This document shows, in pieces, positions 60,100 to 64,000 of a DNA stretch of 64,000 nt (position 1 is its first letter; the number at the start of each line of letters is the position of its first letter). Origin of the DNA: RGIG1918 sp964570895 (GTDB taxonomy: Bacteria > Cyanobacteriota > Vampirovibrionia > Gastranaerophilales > Gastranaerophilaceae). Both the position numbers and the translations under genes were made by a program. The notes below the pieces were generated by a model. It ran no database searches and had not been told where the DNA came from. It saw nothing but the letters and a program-made list of their open reading frames with translations. Where the stretch lies: the NCBI GenBank assembly GCA_964570895.1, contig CAZMZD010000006.1:20282-84281 (forward strand), given 5' to 3'.

Positions 60100-61293
60100 T
60101 TACCTCTTTTTGATTAATACGCGCGCATATATACTTGAATACAATTCACCATTTTCCACATCTCTAAATGCAGGAGTTGTGTCTTTGTTTTTGTCAAATT
60201 TGCGGTATAGAGTTCCTTTTGCATTATAGGTATATTTTCCCGTCGCATTCCCGTTCTTGTCTAAAATCTCCATTTTTCGATTATTTGTAAATTCACAACT
60301 TCCAACTATTCCTAAATCAATAATTTCAAATTGTTCAGGGCAATATTTATCTAGAAAACTTATCGGGACACCCATAACACCTTCGTAATCGTCCGGAATT
60401 GAATCTGTATACGGAACTTCAATTGCGTTATAGTTTTCATAATTTTGGTAATACAAACCCTTAAGCTCTTTGTGTTTGCTGTGTTTTATATTGTCAGACA
60501 TTGTCATCAAACGCAAATTTTGATGGCGCTTTCCGTGTTCTAAATTTGTAAACCATACAGACTGACTTCGTGCCAACAGTTTATCATTAATTATTCTGTA
60601 TCCGCTTCCTAGTTTTTTGTTCTCTAAATATTCATTTTCATTTGGCACTTCAAACAATAAATCAACACCCATTGGGGTTTTTCCAACCCACATTTCATTT
60701 TCTTTTATTTTTGAGAAAGTTTCTTTATACGTAATACAATTTTTATTGCCAATAATCATAAACTTTTTCTCTGCTTCAAATATCCAAGCCAAAAACTCTC
60801 TAAACAAAGAAAATGGCGGGTTGGTTATTATAATATCCGCTTCGTCGCGCAATTTTTTCACTTCGTCACTTCTAAAATCGCCGTCACCTTCTAAATATCG
60901 CCACTCTAAATCGTCAATATCAATCACGCCGTTTTGGTTCGTGTCGTGGTCTAGGGTAAATATTTTGCCTTTAATTTTAGTTTTATCAATATCAAAATGA
61001 GGGCTGTTTTGCTCAAAAATTGTTGGCTGATAATATTGCTTAATGTTTTTACTTTCGTAGGCATAACTTGTGCTTATTAATTTTTTTAAGCCAAAAACTT
61101 CGAAATTTTGCGCAAAAAACTTTGTAAAATTACTCCATTCAGGGTCATCACAAGGGAGCAAAATTGTTTTATCTCGAAAAACATCGGGGTTATAGTCAAT
61201 GTATGCCATAATTTCTTTTTCAATATCGCACCATTGAGTGTAAAATTCATCATTTTTGGCTTTTTTCGCTTGCTTTAAGTTATCATTTGCCAT
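60100..61293 (-). CDS. EcoRI-family DNA adenine methyltransferase
   Basis: The 397 residues match the M.EcoRI family: N-terminal AKNDEFYTQWCDIEKE, LLPCDDPEWSNFTKFF, the catalytic ADIIITNPPFSLFREF (NPPF at 158-161) and FMIIGNKNCITYKE. Just ahead, at 117-128, is an EF-hand-like loop DTNQNGVIDIDD. It methylates adenine in a recognition sequence that cannot be inferred by eye. It is transcribed with the DUF262-HNH gene. A controller-box palindrome lies on its predicted start region (61324-61336), just below a TATAAT box. Confidence 0.9.
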   Translation of the reverse strand: MANDNLKQAKKAKNDEFYTQWCDIEKEIMAYIDYNPDVFRDKTILLPCDDPEWSNFTKFFAQNFEVFGLKKLISTSYAYESKNIKQYYQPTIFEQNSPHFDIDKTKIKGKIFTLDHDTNQNGVIDIDDLEWRYLEGDGDFRSDEVKKLRDEADIIITNPPFSLFREFLAWIFEAEKKFMIIGNKNCITYKETFSKIKENEMWVGKTPMGVDLLFEVPNENEYLENKKLGSGYRIINDKLLARSQSVWFTNLEHGKRHQNLRLMTMSDNIKHSKHKELKGLYYQNYENYNAIEVPYTDSIPDDYEGVMGVPISFLDKYCPEQFEIIDLGIVGSCEFTNNRKMEILDKNGNATGKYTYNAKGTLYRKFDKNKDTTPAFRDVENGELYSSIYARVLIKKR

Positions 61294-61323
61294 TATCTAC
61301 CAATTATTCCGCTCTCTTTATGT

Positions 61324-61336
61324 TGACTAATAGTCA
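61324..61336. promoter_or_regulatory. Controller-protein box at the methyltransferase promoter
   Basis: TGACT-AAT-AGTCA, a perfect palindrome of the GACT...AGTC type bound by restriction-modification controller proteins. On the minus strand it begins 8 nt after the TATAAT at 61345-61350, so bound protein would block the methyltransferase start. Confidence 0.65.
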
Positions 61337-61344
61337 CATGTTAC

Positions 61345-61350
61345 ATTATA
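61345..61350 (-). promoter_or_regulatory. -10 box of the methyltransferase/endonuclease operon
   Basis: TATAAT on the minus strand (+ ATTATA). Transcription would start within or next to the C-box, ~50 nt before the methyltransferase ATG. Confidence 0.5.
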
Positions 61351-61390
61351 TTTTTTCAGCGCAAACAATCATTTAGACGATTTTCATAAG

Positions 61391-61420
61391 TGACTAATAG
61401 TAGGTAGATAACTATAAGTT
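61391..61420 (+). promoter_or_regulatory. Tandem controller boxes before the C gene
   Basis: TGACT-AAT-AGT (centre 61397) and AACT-ATA-AGTT (centre 61415) are 18 bp apart centre to centre, the tandem OL/OR layout of controller operators. CATAAT at 61428-61433 follows as the -10. Confidence 0.6.
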
Positions 61421-61439
61421 GATAAAGCATAATAAAATT

Positions 61440-61685
61440 ATGCAAAAAGACGAAAAATTAAAAAGAAAAATAGCCAAAAAAATCGGCGCCGCGATAAAGT
61501 TTTACCGCACAAAAAATAACATCTCTCAAGAAGCTTTGGCATTTAACATTGGCGCAGATAGAACCTACATCACCGCCCTTGAGCAAGGAACCAGATGTGC
61601 TTCCGTATATTGCCTTTACCTCATTGCGCAAAAATTAAACATCGAATTGAAAGAATTAATCGATATTAATATAAAAGTTTCGTAA
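61440..61685 (+). CDS. Restriction-modification controller (C) protein, XRE family
   Basis: An 81-residue single-domain HTH (NNISQEALAFNIGADRTYIT, then ALEQGTRCASVYCLYLIAQ) with the size and ISQEAL/RTYI/LEQGTR motifs of C proteins. I start it at ATG 61440: a TTG at 61419 overlaps the operator and the CATAAT box ends 7 nt before the ATG, so the mRNA is leaderless, as known for other C genes. It is divergent from the methyltransferase/endonuclease pair. It should activate or limit its own gene through the tandem boxes and repress the methyltransferase through the single palindrome. Confidence 0.82.
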   Translation: MQKDEKLKRKIAKKIGAAIKFYRTKNNISQEALAFNIGADRTYITALEQGTRCASVYCLYLIAQKLNIELKELIDINIKVS

Positions 61686-61866
61686 TTTTGCAAATAATGC
61701 CCGATTTTGCCCAACTCGACCTGATTTTATTTAATAATCAGCGAATGTTTTTCAAAATTTGCAAAGCGGGGCGATGTTTTAAATATAGACGACAATTATA
61801 CAGCCAAAATTAACAGCAAATAATCGAATTTTGGCAAAAAATTTTTTATTTGATTTTTATCTGAAT

Positions 61867-62451
61867 ATGAGAATTTCAAACATAAATTTGATTAGTTTTC
61901 AAAAGCGGCTTGTTGCGAGCGCAACGATTAAAGAAAACAATAAAAATGAGCCTGTAGACATTTTTTTGCTTGATAAAAGTGATGATGGTTCAATTTTAAG
62001 CAATGCGAAAAGAAGCGAAGATTGGGAAAACGAGTTTTATTTATCAAATATTTTGGGCTCTTATTATCTTGATTACAAAAAAGCCAATCATTACGTTATG
62101 CAAAACAAAGACGGCGACACCCTTTGCGTTTCAAAAACTTACCCGAAAGGGAATAAAGTGAATTTAAGCTACATCGAAACCGCGCCACGGCTTTCAACAT
62201 ATAACCCCATAAGAAACACAAAATATATTGGTGAAACAATGCTTGCTTTTATGGTTAAAGAAGCGAACGCGCGCAAAAAAGAGTTTCATGTTCCGGTTGT
62301 GGCAGTCCGCCCCAAAACGCTCAATTTTTATTATGAACAGTGCGGGTTTGATAAAGATGGAAGAAATAGCGCTGTAATGCCAAAAGAACGTGCACCAAAA
62401 TTCATAAAGAAAAACGAAAAACACACCGGCAGCGAAATTAAATTAATGTAG
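61867..62451 (+). CDS. GNAT-like protein with N-terminal ISFQKR motif
   Basis: A 194-residue protein from ATG 61867; an in-frame TTG at 61831 lacks a ribosome site. The later half (YIGETMLAFMVKEANARKKE, VAVRPKTLNFYYEQCGFDKDG) resembles a GNAT acetyltransferase end (…A..fYek.GF…). The first 15 residues MRISNINLISFQKR carry the S-F motif shared by other lineage-specific proteins here. The acyl acceptor is unknown. No ribosome site is obvious; it may depend on the C gene transcript 180 nt upstream. Confidence 0.55.
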   Translation: MRISNINLISFQKRLVASATIKENNKNEPVDIFLLDKSDDGSILSNAKRSEDWENEFYLSNILGSYYLDYKKANHYVMQNKDGDTLCVSKTYPKGNKVNLSYIETAPRLSTYNPIRNTKYIGETMLAFMVKEANARKKEFHVPVVAVRPKTLNFYYEQCGFDKDGRNSAVMPKERAPKFIKKNEKHTGSEIKLM

Positions 62452-62499
62452 CTTTTTAAGGATTGCGCATACAATCATTTTAATTTATTGCAAATCGGG

Positions 62500-62524
62500 C
62501 AAAAAAAAGAGCCCTTTGGGGCTC
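62500..62524 (-). terminator. Intrinsic terminator, minus strand
   Basis: On the minus strand GAGCCCC-AAA-GGGCTC is followed by eight T. It would end transcription from the small genes at 62721-64000. Confidence 0.8.
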
Positions 62525-62666
62525 AGATACTTAACATAAAACAAATTGGAGTAAAAAATGAAATAAAATGATTTACCACCTTTATTATGCAGCATAAAAA
62601 ATCGGGCACTTTTGCCGGTGGGATAAGTTATAAAAACATGTGCAAAGCAGTTAATAAATACGCAAA

Positions 62667-62685
62667 AGCGGGCATAAAGCCCGCT
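62667..62685 (-). terminator. First terminator hairpin after the small-gene cluster
   Basis: AGCGGGC-TTTAT-GCCCGCT on the minus strand followed by TTTT, ~36 nt after the stop at 62721. A further CCGCAA/TTGCGG hairpin lies at 62693-62710. Confidence 0.65.
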
Positions 62686-62720
62686 GTTTGAACCGCAAAA
62701 GAAATTGCGGCGAGTATGAT

Positions 62721-62939
62721 TTAATTATATTTTTCGTCGATATAATCAAGTATATCATCTTCTGTTGCTTTTGGGTTTTTATCTAACCAATCAAGTAAAT
62801 CTTGTTTTCGTTCGTCACCTCGAATATCAATCAAAACAGATAAAAGGAACTCTGTATCATCTGAAATTTTTAACAACCTATCATAAGTAAGCTTACCCAA
62901 CTCGGTTTTAAATTTATTTCTATCAATCGTATATGCCAT
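62721..62939 (-). CDS. Small acidic protein of unknown function
   Basis: The 72 residues from ATG 62939 (AAGGAG site) start MAYTIDRNKFKTELGKL and end in an acidic helix (DDILDYIDEKY). No family is recognised. The start avoids overlap with the gene upstream. As the last gene of a three-gene minus-strand cluster behind a phage-type toxin-like domain, it could be an immunity or accessory protein; that is only context. Confidence 0.5.
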   Translation of the reverse strand: MAYTIDRNKFKTELGKLTYDRLLKISDDTEFLLSVLIDIRGDERKQDLLDWLDKNPKATEDDILDYIDEKYN

Positions 62940-62962
62940 CAATTGGTTCTCCTTCAATAAAA

Positions 62963-63259
62963 TTATAGCGCCCATACATCAGACATATATTGTTTCACAT
63001 ATTTTGGGTGTTGCCTTTTATATTTAAGATTAAACGCATAAGTAGAAATCACATCGGTTTTTGTGATACCTGTATCTATTAATTTATTTATTTTTTCAAA
63101 CTCCTCATCAGTTTTTATATTAGAAACAACTGATATTGCCCATTGTTCTTTAAATAAATCCGTCCATTTTCTTTTGCGTTTGGCAATTTTATAAACTCTT
63201 TCAAACAAGGCTTTATCTTTTTCGGTTTTAATAAATAGCTCTTTTGGCAAATCACCCAT
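62963..63259 (-). CDS. Small helical protein of unknown function
   Basis: A 98-residue basic, helical protein (FIKTEKDKALFERVYKIAKR; KLIDTGITKTDVISTYAFN). No known motif. It starts 4 nt after the stop of the toxin-like gene (63264), so the two are co-expressed. It may be the cognate immunity protein or a small phage protein. Confidence 0.5.
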   Translation of the reverse strand: MGDLPKELFIKTEKDKALFERVYKIAKRKRKWTDLFKEQWAISVVSNIKTDEEFEKINKLIDTGITKTDVISTYAFNLKYKRQHPKYVKQYMSDVWAL

Positions 63260-63263
63260 TTTT

Positions 63264-64000
63264 TTATCTTTCTAAATTTATTATTCTCGGAGTTCCATTT
63301 TTAACTATAACTTCTAAGTTATAATCAGGATAATATCTTTTAAGAATTTCTTTAAATTTATCAACCCCGTTCTGATGAACATAAGTATTAATATCTGAAA
63401 ATTTTGGCGCGTATTCATCAGGCGGCAAAAATATCTCAGGATATTCTACACCCTTTATTTTAACATAATCACCCGTATATTTCAAAGGTTGCGCACTTAT
63501 GCCGTCATACATATTAGATAATTTAGGCGGTGCGTATTGCCCTTGTGTCGGGTCTATCCACGCGACATCAGACAACGGAACTTTCTTATGATACACTTTG
63601 CCACTTCCCGAATATGATAATGCTTCCATTTCTGATGGAGTTACAAAATTGCCTGTTGCAATCGGGTAGCTGCTGTATACATCTATTTTGCCGTTTCTTA
63701 TTGCCTTTTGTGCCATATCCCAAGAATAGGAAGGGTCAAAATCATTCCCTATAAAATCAGGGTCAAAATTTGGCGGTTTTAATGTGTCTTCAAAATTATA
63801 AATATCGTCCGCATTTCTTACCCAAGTATGGTAACTATCTGGTGCTGGGTTTGTATTTTCTATAATTTTTAATTGTGCGCGATGGATTGGGTTGTTTTTA
63901 TCAAACAAAATAACGCCATTATTTAACCCCTCTGCCCCTTGTTTTAGCCCTCTATACTCCGCCATTGCTTTTGTTTTATTCTCTAAATCCGCAATAAAAT
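63264..64000 (-). CDS. Phage/polymorphic-toxin-type C-terminal region (5' part outside window)
   Basis: The frame stays open to the right edge (…IADLENKTKAMAEYRG), so the ATG at 63965 is probably internal. The visible ~245 residues contain APDSYHTWVRNADDIYNFED, the core IDVYSSYPIATGNFVTPSEM, YSGSGKVYHKKVPLSDVAWI and DPTQGQYAPP. I recall such a domain at the ends of phage head (MuF-type) and other polyvalent proteins, where C-terminal toxins often lie; an ADP-ribosyltransferase-like fold is possible. Its two small downstream genes may be immunity genes. Confidence 0.5.
   Translation of the reverse strand, partial: FIADLENKTKAMAEYRGLKQGAEGLNNGVILFDKNNPIHRAQLKIIENTNPAPDSYHTWVRNADDIYNFEDTLKPPNFDPDFIGNDFDPSYSWDMAQKAIRNGKIDVYSSYPIATGNFVTPSEMEALSYSGSGKVYHKKVPLSDVAWIDPTQGQYAPPKLSNMYDGISAQPLKYTGDYVKIKGVEYPEIFLPPDEYAPKFSDINTYVHQNGVDKFKEILKRYYPDYNLEVIVKNGTPRIINLER

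Overview
The window is AT-rich bacterial chromosome that codes densely on both strands. Many proteins lack signal peptides but carry a short motif of the type S-F-x-(G/A/K) near the N-terminus. It also has a flagellum, rubrerythrin, anaerobe-style central metabolism and a tmRNA. Together these suggest an anaerobic, flagellated, gut-type member of the non-photosynthetic sister lineage of Cyanobacteria (Candidatus Melainabacteria / Gastranaerophilales). That assignment is inference; no rRNA gene is present to settle it.

Layout. 1-2930: end of pgi, glmS and a rubrerythrin. 2981-7057: a broken spc-type ribosomal operon on the minus strand (rpsE-rpmD-rplO-secY-adk-map). 7139-10534: malic enzyme, plsY, der. 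10547-16245: a flagellar block (fliN, fliL, motB, motA, an HTH/coiled-coil protein, a PQ-rich HEAT protein, a divergent flagellin-like protein). 16282-17133: a repeat-rich patch with one tiny zinc-ribbon gene. 17134-24016: lineage-specific proteins, including an HExxH metalloprotease, a lytic transglycosylase and a PiT-like membrane protein. 24124-27447: an SDR enzyme, a GAF protein with a decayed HD-GYP domain, and metX. 27448-28991: repeats and the main flagellin. 29185-34187: a two-gene operon of a SKI2-like helicase and an HNH/coiled-coil protein. 34279-46287: housekeeping genes (hisS, ald, pyrF, gshA-type ligase, queH, smpB, proS) among small regulators and secreted unknowns. 47049-49837: a predicted small RNA, then rpmG, tRNA-Trp, secE, nusG, rplK and rplA. 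49946-58337: signalling proteins with decayed motifs, a sugar-type ABC ATPase, an overlapping ADH/ALDH pair and a DUF2130 protein. 58435-58834: tmRNA. 58936-64000: a probable island next to the tmRNA, with a controller-protein-regulated restriction-modification system and a phage-type toxin-like gene cluster.

How parts work together. Five sites fit the flagellar sigma-28 consensus (TAAA-N15-GCCGATAA). They lie upstream of flagellin, the flagellin-like gene, a small-gene pair at 19287, the decayed HD-GYP gene, and an otherwise gene-free stretch that ends in a terminator. The last one predicts a roughly 70-nt flagellar-regulon small RNA carrying a CCUCCUCCCC anti-Shine-Dalgarno tract. I consider it the most exciting unannotated element in the window. 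smpB and ssrA together give the trans-translation system.

Other leading observations are the helicase/HNH operon, the controller-protein operators (a C-box on the methyltransferase start region and a tandem pair before a leaderless C gene), and a set of signalling proteins whose catalytic residues have been lost.
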